The position numbers and the translations under genes are program-made. Below, one piece after another: positions 52,094 through 62,103 of a stretch of DNA of 64,000 bases (positions are counted from its first letter, which is position 1; every line of letters begins with the position of its first letter). A model generated the notes under the pieces. That model was not told the DNA's origin. It was given only the letters and a program-made list of their open reading frames with translations, and ran no database searches. Location of the stretch: the NCBI GenBank assembly GCA_001632425.1, contig KV425556.1, positions 34,648 to 98,647 on the forward strand. The letters run 5' to 3'. This DNA comes from Neolentinus lepideus HHB14362 ss-1 (Eukaryota > Basidiomycota > Agaricomycetes > Gloeophyllales > Gloeophyllaceae).

Positions 52094-52420
52094 GATATGC
52101 ACAGACACACGACGAAACCCATGGAAAATGAGACCTAAAGCTAGACACAACCACAAAGCAAACACCAAAGCCCTTGGTGTCAGATGGCTGTGAGGCCCAG
52201 GGTAACAAAGGGTAATATAGTTCGGAGGGGATGGGTGTAAGTGAGACATATAGTTGGGGCTAAAGGGAGTTTGGCGCCAAGTTGCTACTTGGCAGCAGTC
52301 TGAGGATAGAGAGTGATGCTATGCGCTAAGTAGCACTATGTACACGGCACTGTGTAGGCACTATACGATACTCCTCCTACTCAGCACTGTGTGGTTTTCG
52401 GTGCTCTATAGGGGAGCACT
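52094..52420. repeat. Repeat B, copy 2
   Basis: Direct repeat of 49812..50138. It is sandwiched between the two A copies. Confidence 0.85.
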
Positions 52421-52423
52421 ACT

Positions 52424-52976
52424 TGTGGTCGCTATCTCTAACTCAGATGTATATAGATTCTGGTTAGTACTACGCTACAGCGCACGAGGCTGTCTAAGAG
52501 AGAGGGACTTGTAAGGGATTGCTTATGATCAGCGACGCTATGCTGTTGTACTCTGTCACTATCTCTGGGTGAAGTCAGAGGTATGCAAGAGTACCTAAAT
52601 GCGAGTCGCAAGATGGACTTAGAAGAAAACTCTGATGTGAGACTGAAATCTGAAGAGTGTGGTGAAGATAACTTGTTGTACAAAGCCATAGAGTAATGTC
52701 TTAAATACAAGAGAGCGACTGCTCTATGTCTGATCCTATCTACCTACTACCGCGAGTCATGCCTCTGCTCAGCCTCACATCTGTATGACTTGTACTGCCT
52801 TGCTCCTAATCCACATGTGATCCTCGACCAGTACCCCTTGCGACCAACTCTAGTATGCATGCTGCTCCGCAGATGGGAGCCAGTCGGGTGTGTCTTGACT
52901 TTGCATTAGAGCATGCCTCTTTGATGATCCGTGGGTGGGCTATGCTGCTGATGCTAGCGTGATCCTGCCGAAAGAG
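52424..52976. repeat. Repeat A, copy 2 (LTR-like)
   Basis: Partner of 51550..52093. On the minus strand it ends GCGACCACA at 52424, but its LTR-like start is TACTAGAG rather than TGTTAGAG, so the TG end is lost. Confidence 0.7.
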
Positions 52977-53395
52977 GGATAAAGGGCGGGGCCACTATAT
53001 GGTGCGGTGGTGTCGTGATAGCCGTAGTCATGCCATGTGTCAATGCGCACTGCACGCATAAGGAAAGTCACACCAATAGAACTAGCACTGATCCGAAGCA
53101 ACGGCAGGCTGTACGCCATATGGAAAGGCGCCCTGAGACACTGCAGTAACAATGCCGGGTGATGCATGCTGAAATGCCGATGACTCGACTGAATGACATT
53201 TGGCTGACCATGCTACTGAGGAGCCATCCTAAGTGTGCCGAAGAGCTGAGAGCCTTGTTGCTGGGGCGTAGGGTCACTAGTGCACAGAGTACCAACAGTG
53301 CGCTATTGAGTCGCTAAGTTGCCATTCCCACGAGGCGCGCGGAATCACCCTAAATCGCATTTTCTGGGGTCAGACGCCAATGGGGCCTATCAATG

Positions 53396-53460
53396 ACAGT
53401 CTCTGCAATGCTTCCTTATCACAGTGGCCTCATTCCACCACTTGCATTTGGCACATTGAC
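53396..53460 (-). pseudogene. PIF1-like helicase relic, upstream fragment
   Basis: On the minus strand the short segment WWNEATVIRKHCRDC matches the conserved WN.AAIRKHC block that precedes LFIC.AEDTI in these helicases. That next block is found at 49811. The fragment ends exactly at the acagt repeat. Farther upstream (to about 53770) the sequence is too decayed to call. Confidence 0.55.
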
Positions 53461-54360
53461 TGCCAATACCCCTCTAGTTCGTGATGTAGAGTACCTACAG
53501 TCTTGTCATAATTGTATTTAAGCTGATTCCAGCTGCACAATGACATATCTGACAATAGACTTGCTATGTGTCCCCCAAAAAAGACTTAGTAGGTGGTCAA
53601 CTGTCTTTAATGAAGTCCGACAAGCACACACATGCAGTCAGGTAGTTCTGCTCATGTCTCTGAGCAGGGGCAAAGTTACTGACAACAGTCGGTGCTTCTC
53701 CATTTGATTGCATAAAGGCCTTAATCTGATTGTCTTTGCATTTTTGCACAAAATTGTCATTTGCCATTTTGGATTATTGGCACAAGCATAATCACATAAT
53801 TCATATATATTAAATTATATAAACATAATGTTAAATGCATGCTCAGGACTCGAGAATCCTGCCATGTGTGCAATGGCTCACTACCTGCAAGTACAATTAC
53901 TGCCCAGATTTGTAATTCATCCCAGGCACAGCATAATACCCTGAATTGTTGGAATTCTACTTCGTAAATTCATCTTTCATAGTCAAGCTTAAATGAATGA
54001 CTGTGCACACATGTGCTCATACCTGTTTTCATTGCTTTCCACTTATTATTTTGACATGTCCTGTCATTTCGAGCTATGCACTGTTGAAAATTCATTGCAA
54101 GCACTGCCTGCCTGTGTAGAACATGGCACACAGTGCCTAACAGCTGTCCTTGAGATCAGAACCCTCGAAGAAGGTGGTCTTGCCTGAATAAGATTATCAA
54201 TCACACATTGACCTGCAGGCTAGAGAGGAAACCCTCCCACCACATCAACATTATCCCAAGCAGGGAAGGGAACATTGCTGTAGATGTGACACTGGTTGGC
54301 AATGTTAAGAAGAATACCGTCACCACTACTGAGCCCATACTTTTGTTAACAACAAGTCCA
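53461..54360. other. Repeat-island sequence, probably older helicase/mobile relics
   Basis: About 900 nt, AT-rich, with many stops in all frames. Part of it may be the decayed upstream helicase. Nothing can be supported firmly. Confidence 0.35.
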
Positions 54361-54363
54361 TAA

Positions 54364-54650
54364 CAATTACAAGGGCTTGTAATGGGGAAGGATTACAAGG
54401 ACTTGTAATCACTTTGTAATGCTGAGTGGGGTGCTTGTAACAGATTTGTAAACCTGATGTGGGTGCTTTCAGTGCTTGTAACAGGTTTGTGATAGTTTGT
54501 AGGAGGTTTGTAAACCCAATTTGGGTGTTTTCACTGCTTGTAAAAGGTTTGTAGCAGGTTTGTAAACCCAATTGGGGTGCTTTCCATCTTTGTATAGATT
54601 TGTAGCAGGTTTGTAAACCTGATTTGGGTGTTTTTGGGGCTTGTAATACC
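54364..54650. repeat. Minisatellite with gcttgtaa / ggtttgtaaacc units
   Basis: About four imperfect units of 41-62 bp, each containing gtttgtaaaccc(a/t), then a tgggtgctttc-like tail and gcttgtaa. An ORF on the minus strand is produced by the repeat alone. Confidence 0.75.
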
Positions 54651-54870
54651 AGTTTTATGTTTCTAAATATATCTCAAGGGAGAATATGAGAGGGTGGGAA
54701 TGGTATTGGCTGGCTGGAAAAACTCGGAAAGACAGCTATAAATAACATTTCTGTGGCAAAATGTCCCCTGCAGGCTCAAATATGATCCTAAAAATTCCTA
54801 AAAATGCACAAAAATTCAGGGGGGCTGCTGGGAGGGGGTGGACCCAGGTCTGAAAATTTATCTCACCCAA
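54640..54870. repeat. Dispersed repeat family, copy 3
   Basis: It shares the tail aaaaatgcacaaaaattcag, gggg and tggacccaggt with copy 1 at 46979..47165. Confidence 0.45.
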
Positions 54871-55196
54871 TTTTGACCCTATCAAAATTCTATCTGGTAG
54901 AATTGTTCTATATGGAGCATTTCTACCAGAGGAATAATAAAATGGACAGAATCTAGGGGTGCTACATTCATTTTACAAATGTGGCAGTGACTAGCAGACA
55001 TGTACCATAGGTGGTGAGCATTTTAGGTATTGTAAGGGCTCACCTTCAGTCACCATGACATGATGTTGTGCATCTCAGAGAATGACCTCCAAGAGAAGGA
55101 GGGAGGTATGGGAAAACTCCAGAAACTCCTGATGTATCATTACCTGATTAAACAATATGCATGTAGAGCCAGCAGAATAAGTCCTCTGACATAATA

Positions 55197-55472
55197 CTGT
55201 ACCATTTTGATCAATTCACTGCTGGCCATGATGCATGACAAATGGAATCAATTCACCAGCCTGCCACCTCACTCGATGAGGTGTGACAGGCTCCCAACTT
55301 TGCCAGTACTAGTCCCAAAATGGGAGATGTGATTATCTTTGGTTGTCTGTGACTGTATACAATGGTCATTTCATTTTGCCACCCAGCTATATGACATGTG
55401 ACACTACCTAAATTTTGCCACACCAGAGGGCTGTGTGATGCATGACATGATGAATTGATTGAAATGGTACAG
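55197..55472 (-). mobile_element. TA-flanked MITE, copy B (276 bp)
   Basis: Inverted relative to copy A. It has the same terminal repeats (ctgtaccattttgatcaatt / gaaatggtacag) and TA at 55195-55196 and 55473-55474. Its right part is the reverse complement of the left part of copy A (about 47629-47740, by eye). It is shorter by about 50 bp. No ORF. Confidence 0.78.
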
Positions 55473-55474
55473 TA

Positions 55475-56248
55475 CTCTCATGTGCCCTGTAGAGGAGGAT
55501 CACAAGGATGGATGGTTTCTCCCTGCCAGTGGGAAGTGTGTTGGATTTTTATTTATTTCAGGATTTTGGGACAAGCTTGTGAGCTCACATGAGGTCAAGA
55601 GGGGGGAACTGAAAGCACTCATATTGGGAACAATAAGGAAAAACATACATTTGATGTATTTCTATAATGTACTGTATGTGATTGCCCTTCAGGCAACTGA
55701 CCAGTCGGGGCAAGTGCACTGAATTGAATCATCTTGTGTTTAATTTTCCATAAATAGGTGTGTCATAGAAGGGTAGTCAACTCAGCCACAGTCAAAATAA
55801 TGATCCAATGGCACAGACCACAAAGGAAATCAAAATATAGCGGAGTGAAGTGGAAGAGACATGGAAAACCTTATGTATTGGGAAATCATGATGGAGAGGG
55901 ATCAAGAGCACACAAGAAAAATTCCAAAGGAAAAACATGGGCCAAGAAACAGTCGTGAAGAAAGGAGGCAACTATAAAAGCAAGAAAAAGAAGAACTGTG
56001 AAAAATGTCATAGGTAGCGAAACAAAATGGAGGGAGGCGGGGAGGGGGAGAGAGCCAATACCAAGCCTGCTGTAAATACAGGGGTAATGATCATGCAGTC
56101 CGTTTGTCTCAACATGTCCACCACAAAGTATGACATCCACAGAAAATATCCCATACTCTGAGCAGCTTAGCCGTCACACTATTCGTGCATACAGATTGAT
56201 GGGAGCGACATGTGAAACGAATAGGTATTAAGCATGCCGCTATCTGTC
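55475..56248. other. Intergenic end of repeat island
   Basis: About 770 nt before the hydrolase stop. It has purine-rich stretches near 55900-56060. No gene recognised. Confidence 0.4.
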
Positions 56249-57596
56249 TCAAAACATCGCCTGAGCAGTGGTGGACAACTGCTGCATCCATGATTTTATC
56301 TCAGACAGCGCCTGCGATCTCTCCGGCTCGTGCCATGGGAATAGGAGAAAATCGTGGATGGCTTCGGGGTACTCCAGAAACACAACTTTCGCCTGCCCAT
56401 TGTCAGCCACAAGACGGTCGCGCAGGGTACGCATCGGATCGAGTGTGTGCTCCGCCCCACCGCAAATGATGATGGAGGGAGGGAAGTCGATGAACACGCC
56501 GTCCTGCTTGATCTGCAAGGAGGCAGGGGATAACCACACGCTTGTGGACAACTGGTTCTGAGGTAGAGCCCCGAGTAAGGCGCGACCCGTGTATCCCGAC
56601 TTGAGGATTGGATAGACGTAGTCAGAGCGGTAATTCCTCTCCATCGAGGATGAAGGCTCTGCATCGTGGGTACAAGCCCAGTCCGCCGTAGGGCACAGCA
56701 GAATACAGCCTGCCGGAGGCACCAAGGCAGGTAAATGCATAACGACGAGGTAACGGACGAGGATTACCGCCAAGTGACCACCTGCAGAATCGCCGCCGAC
56801 AATGATGTTCTCAGGCGCAAATCCGACACTCTCAACAAGATAACGGTAGCCGGCTAATGCATCCAAGAGTGCCGCAGGGAACGGCGAGACAGTGCCGAAC
56901 GGGGGAGCGCGCGAAAGACGATAGTCAAGCGCAAAAGAGCGCGTTAAGAGTCCAGAAGAGCTGTCAACAATCCCATTGATGATAGATGGCCACATGTCTT
57001 TGGGTGAAGCGCTGCCTGTCTGTGCGGCAAGTCAGCTCCATATGTCCTTATCATGTTGTACCGCTGCTACTGACCGTGTATCCCCCACCTGAGAAGCGAA
57101 ATAATGAGAAATTCAGACTGCAGCTTGAGCAACGAGACAATCACATACCATGCAGATAGTAAAGCACTTTCTCGCTCGCCTTAGCGTGCATCCCAACCTC
57201 GTCTCTCAAACCCCTCTTCCCGTACCAGAAACCAGACACTGGTTCGGCGCGGACGCCATTAATCTTGGCAGCCTCGAGGACTTCCCCGCGAATCATGTCC
57301 TCGGGCACCCCGTCAATCCATACCTTGCCAAGCTGGCGATCTGCTTCAGATGTATTTTGTGGGCTCGCTGTGACAGGCGGAATACTGGGGAAGCCCGTCG
57401 CATATACAAAGTCCTGGAATGTCCGCAGAATGTGCACCATTATTGCGCGACTCATTGGCCATGAGCGGCGAGGTCTAAGCGCCGGGATGGACGCCTCGAT
57501 GATCCAATATGGGAGGTGCACAAAGAGTACTGAGAGTGCGGTGTAAAGGAGATAGAACGCCTTAAGAGGTTGACTCTTGAAGGTGAAGTATGCCAT
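56249..57596 (-). CDS. Membrane-anchored alpha/beta hydrolase (HSL/esterase-lipase family)
   Basis: The model 57596..57149, 57088..57075, 57019..56249 gives 410 aa with consistent phases. The N-terminus has a hydrophobic segment (AFYLLYTALSVLFVHLPYWII, about residues 12-32), a likely membrane anchor. The oxyanion-hole HGGGYT is assembled across two introns around a 14-nt exon. The nucleophile elbow is GDSAGG, the acid is likely Asp in HTLDPMRTL, and the His is in AIHDFLLFP, so the triad looks intact. The family acts on carboxyl esters; the substrate (steryl ester, lipid or xenobiotic) is unknown. The ATG at 57596 is chosen as first Met before the anchor. Confidence 0.87.
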
Positions 57597-58379
57597 TGTG
57601 GCCACTGCTCACTGGCTGAGACGTTCGGGTAAAGAAGAACAGGTACTTATTGCTCGGACACGTTGCAGCATAAGCAGTCAGGCAGAGGCCTGTTGCTCGG
57701 CCTCCAAGTATAGAAGTGATGTACGAGACAGATATCCAGAAACCACAGCTTCGAGTTTCCTGTAGCGCGCATTTTTGACGCCGGGTCGGTTCTCGACTTG
57801 TAGTACATCCTAAAGTGGGGCTTGTCAGATTTTCCACCCTCTTTGTTCGTCAGATAATTATTCAGGTTGAATATCAGACCATTGAATGTGTCCAGTAGAC
57901 AGAGGCTCAGTGAGATCCGATTTGTGGTTAGTTTCGATTCAATGATAGAAGCAAGCTGACAAGTGGAAGCGAAGACGACTGTGGGCGGTGCGGTGATGAT
58001 CAGCATCATTCCCGGGCATTTCGGTTGGAGATCTCTCACCGGGCATTTCGGGTAGAGATATCTCACCGGGCATTTCTACATGAACCTCACCAAAATGGAG
58101 AGGCAGCTATCAGCGTGCCACTGTACTGGTTCTCTGCAGAAAGTTCGAATTCGGCTCAGCGTTATGAGCGCTATATATAGGCTCAGAATATGTTATGACA
58201 CAGCTACATGCTGTGGTGGATGGGTGGGTGGAATATTCTTCATGTGCTTGACGTCAGCGTGATACATATGTGTCTCTCAGTCAGACTGGCGGAACCATGC
58301 CATGGCTTTTTGTTCCAGAGTATCCTCTCTCCCAGTCAGATAATCTCACGTACGCGAGAAGCCGTCGGTCGTTTAAGGT
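57597..58379. other. Intergenic, with short tandem repeat
   Basis: About 780 nt. At 58013..58078 a unit of about 27 bp (gggcatttcgg...gagatctctcacc) repeats about 2.5 times. No gene recognised. Confidence 0.5.
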
Positions 58380-59725
58380 GCGGATTTGGAATGGCAGCCA
58401 CAGTACATAGTCTGATTCGGATTCGATGTCGGTATCAGATTCAAGGCCCCTACCATAGCGGCTGCTATCGAGGCTCATGTTGGTGAACCTGGCAAATTCA
58501 TTTGGGTCTACAGGTCGCCTCAAAATCTCGAAGACCTCGCTAATTAGGTAGATGAAACACTCGTCATCCACATCGAGGCCCCTGAAGATGAAGAATTCGT
58601 CATATCTCGTAATCAGACGCAGATGCTCCATGAAGGAGGCGTATACCCAAAGAGTATTCTATGTCATCTATTGATACGCTCATCGGGCATTCACTTGTTC
58701 TTGCATGGCACTCATGCAATCCTGGATGGAAGGCCTACATTGGCCGCTATGAATGACTTGTTTCAATCTATATCTGATCCCTCTGCTGGACTAGCCTCCA
58801 ACGACCTGTCCTGGGGTTCTGAGATTGTTAATCTACCACCGGGACCTGTCTCTTCGACGGGTGGTACACAATCAGGCGCTGAAACAGAGGTGCCACACCT
58901 CATCTGGGACATATGCGATATGATGGATAGGTCGAGAGTAAATATGCCACGTACATGCCACTTCTTTGTAGCTCACGCACTGTCCTTTGTACAGCCCCCA
59001 GAAGCACCTACACCGCCGAGGCAGGTCATCGAAAATCAAGGTCTTTCTGTGCGTGCCTTTGGCATCATAAGAGAAGACGATTTCCAAAAGATTCGAGGAA
59101 TACTCAAAGCAAACGGATTGACTGTCACGGTCCTCATTGAGGCCGCCTTTGCCACGGCCATCCTCGTGTCGAAGAAAGCGTGTAATCAACTAGAAGAAGA
59201 CTCGCACATCACATTCGATTGCACAATGCGAGTACTTACTACTAATCTCATTTGTTGCTTTGACCAACACCCGAAACAGGATTGCTTTGAACAAATACTT
59301 CACTCCCCTGCACACTGGGATTCATATGATCTCTGCACTAAGTTATGTACCGGTAATTGCAGAGTACAAGAATCTGCTCGCGCACAGCAGCCCAGTTGAT
59401 GCACTTTTTGATATCATGAACCAGCTTAAGGCTCAATATCGTAAATGGGTTGAAAGTCCGCGTCTGCCACATCTGTCATACCAGTGGATCTTGCCCGAAA
59501 GGAGTAATCCAAATTCAATGGTAATGAGCAACATTGGCATTGTAGAGGACTTCCTTCCTTTAAAATATCCAGCCATTTCTGACAAGCCAGTTGTGGAATT
59601 ACTGGATATGTTTGTTGGACACCGTCCAGCAAACTTTCTTCACCCGTGAGTCGCATGCATGTATCGATGACTTGTATTGACAATCCACTCAGCATTTTCC
59701 ATTCCTGGACATTCAAGGGCGACTT
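58380..59725 (+). pseudogene. Decayed condensation-fold acyltransferase
   Basis: The plus-strand reading RFKAPTIAAAIEAHVGEPG, then IWVYRSPQNLEDLAN, then GIHLFLHGTHAILDGRPTL matches the N-terminal half and active site of the fold seen at 11875. Here the first His of HHxxxDG is Thr. The C-terminal half reads LNKYFTPLHTGIHMISALSY and MVMSNIGIVEDFLP, then VGHRPANF and IFHSWTFKGDLHLQIS. In-frame stops lie near 58419 (TGA) and 58537 (TAG). The join near 59230-59280 is one base out of frame with any simple intron. It is therefore probably a dead paralogue. An unusual intron pattern cannot be fully excluded. Confidence 0.65.
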
Positions 59726-60413
59726 ACACCTACAAATCAGTGTAAGTCCATTTATCTGAATATGGTTTGTCGTGGCTTCAAAATGATCTCGTGTGAAGGG
59801 CAGCGACATATGGAACAAAGCAGACCATCAGAGCTTGATCAATAATGCAATATTTTTGTGCAATGCACTGTGCACTTAATGCCAATTGAGTCAGGGACTT
59901 GCTGTATCTTGTATAACGTCATATCAATATCCCCTCTTCTACTATGCAACGAACAGGGAGCGTGAAAGTATCCGCTAATAGCTAAGACTTCAATATCGCA
60001 GAGGACGACCTCACAGGAAACAGACAATGCGAGTACACAGCGACAGCAATTCGACAGCATTTCACAGCAGACAAGGTACGACGATAACAGAGCAAGACGA
60101 ATAAACAGATAGATAAATAAACGGATCTACATCCGGATTTTAATCAAAGTACGTGCGTAATCCACGCGGTATAATTGTGGGGGACTCGGCGGCATCGTCG
60201 GCGGGATCCCTCGAACCAGGTGTCCTAATGACGAGTGGCGGCGCGAGGCCAGAGTTTGCAAAGAAGGGCGGGCCACCGCGGGGGCTGGTCCGATCAGACG
60301 TGTTAAGAGCAGACCTTGAGACTGCTTGTGAATACGATAGGCGTCGGGATAATGATAGCGCAGGTCGTCCCGGGGCATGGTTGCGCAGGAACGGTCGACG
60401 ACGGACAGGCGTA
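59726..60413. other. Intergenic / 3' flank
   Basis: About 690 nt downstream of the pseudogene and the convergent unknown gene, probably with the latter's 3' UTR. A gata-rich stretch (agatagataaataaacgg) is near 60110. No gene supported. Confidence 0.4.
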
Positions 60414-61676
60414 TTAGTGGATGACGTCTCGTGTACAGGAGAGGCGGCCGTCTTGAGATAGTGATTGGATAGAGATCAGAGGGCTGCCCATCGGGTAGTC
60501 CATGGATGGTGTGAGAGTCAAGGGAGAGGGAAAGTTGGAATAGTCTATCATAGGCGACGACAGACCAGCTGTGAACCGCCATCGTCCGCCAGCCTTTTTG
60601 GTGAGCAGGGACATCATCTCCGGCGGCTCCAGGGGTGTGTGGATTATCTGGTCAACAGGGGTCATGATCTCATCCGATTGAACTTGGCGAAGAATATTGA
60701 GATGGCTAGGGAGTGGAGAAGGAGGGTTGACGTTAGTGGAACAGAGGGTATCCAGATCCGATCTAGGGGGACTAGGTACTAAGGATGGCGGAGGGAGGTC
60801 TACTTGGCAACGCAGAGCGGAAATGTTGGCCGCGAGACGACGGCGAGATATGGATGGTGGGGAGACATGGGGAGAGGACAGTGACATGTTTCCGAACGCG
60901 GAGAGGCCCGGAGAAGTCAGCATGGACAAAGAGGATTGATATATGTCTATTGCTCCATCGTGGTCCTCCGCAGACTCTGTACGTCGTCTGAAATTGGGTA
61001 GCAGCTTTTCGGAGGGGTGTCGGTCGCCACGATACCCGAACTCGCAGGCCTCGCCAATGGGGATGTCGGCAGACGAGGTTACTTCGGAGTCGAAGACTGT
61101 ATGTGTAAGAGCGGCTAGAGGGGCAGAATGGCAATGCAGAGGGGCTTTTGCTGTACAGAGATTCGTACTAGGGCAAACTCGGATAGCTTGTCACTTACAG
61201 ATTGGTTTGTCTTCTTTTTCCAGTTTAAGACTGTGAAGCGACTGTAAAATGAGCTGGAGACTCGGCACCACGCCTGTCGTGTTCTGCACAGCCGTCTGAA
61301 TCGCTCGAGCGTCGACGCCTGCACGACGTCCCTGGCGTCGTTAGGGCTCGAAGAGCAAGCAATTGAGTCGTGTTTCGCAGCGGAATCTGCACTAGCTGGG
61401 TACATATCAAGCGCTGAGCAGCGGAATCTGTCAGTAACCATGCACGTCGCGAGAAAGGCGCGTACCTTTCAAGAACGCTGCACGCGTCTCCTCCGTCCAG
61501 CTCTCGCTCGTCTCCTCCATAGCTTGTCTGTATGTCCGCTCAGAGTTTATGAAGCTCAAGAATGGTTCCCAAGAGCTGCCAAAGGCTGTCGCTCGATGTG
61601 AGGGTGGGGTGAAAGAAAGGATAGCGTCTGGACGAGCGAGCCTGGCAATTACATACCTCGGGGGAATCGAGACCAT
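60414..61676 (-). CDS. Unrecognised Ser/Pro-rich protein
   Basis: A five-exon model fits all phases: 61676..61657, 61575..61466, 61427..61404, 61318..61199, 61114..60414 (324 aa). The N-terminal third is helical and conserved-looking: SSWEPFLSFINSERTYRQAM, EETRAAFLKDSAAQRLICVD and AVQNTTGVVPSLQLILQSLH. The rest is disordered and rich in Ser/Pro (LSSPHVSPPSISRRRLAANI, SPMIDYSNFPSPLTLTPSMD), suggesting phosphorylation by proline-directed kinases. It is divergent from POL5, with a 427-nt shared promoter region. No family is recognised. Confidence 0.7.
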
Positions 61677-62103
61677 GCGTCAGCCCGATCAATACACGTG
61701 GCGTCACGCATCAGAATTGCGGCCTTAAGTGCAGAGCTTTGCAGTGTTATCGCTCTGTTTCACTTCCGAATGTCGTTCTGCACCGTGGCACGATACCATC
61801 TCCCTTATTCAAACACAGAATTCAAGTAAGCGTTCCCGCTGGTTAGGATCGATGGACACTTCGCAGAGAGACTGATTTTTTTCAGTTCCAGCAGTAAAAG
61901 TGTAGAAACGTCAGCCTGAGGCGGCGACTCCTTAACCGACCACGGTGGCAGTGCAAATCACATGGTTAGCACATGGCGGTCCTGCCATTTCAGGATTTCA
62001 TTTTCTGAAATTTCAAGTTTTCACTTCGGTCTCAAGCTTAGGAGCTCTGGTCACTCGCGAGTGGTCTCAAGCTTTGATTTTTTTTTCGTGCTCCCTACGT
62101 GCA
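61677..62103. promoter_or_regulatory. Divergent promoter region of the unknown gene and POL5
   Basis: 427 nt between divergent starts. No TATA box is obvious. It contains T-rich tracts near 61875 and 62079. Assigned by position only. Confidence 0.35.

Larger units (their letters stand above)
49812..53395. mobile_element. About 3.58-kb nested insertion splitting the helicase relic
   Basis: The helicase reading stops at 49811 and resumes at 53396. The same five bases, acagt, occur at 49807..49811 and 53396..53400, which may be a target-site duplication. Inside are repeats B1, A1, B2, A2. An inverted similarity also links tgataggcctca at 50139 with the complement of tggggcctatca at 53383..53394. 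No protein domain is recognised inside, so it may be a non-autonomous or composite element. The exact architecture is unresolved. Confidence 0.5.

Noticed and set aside
60127..60582. 151-residue ORF on the minus strand
   Set aside because: It overlaps the last exon of the phase-consistent gene in another frame and has no recognisable similarity; probably 3' UTR.
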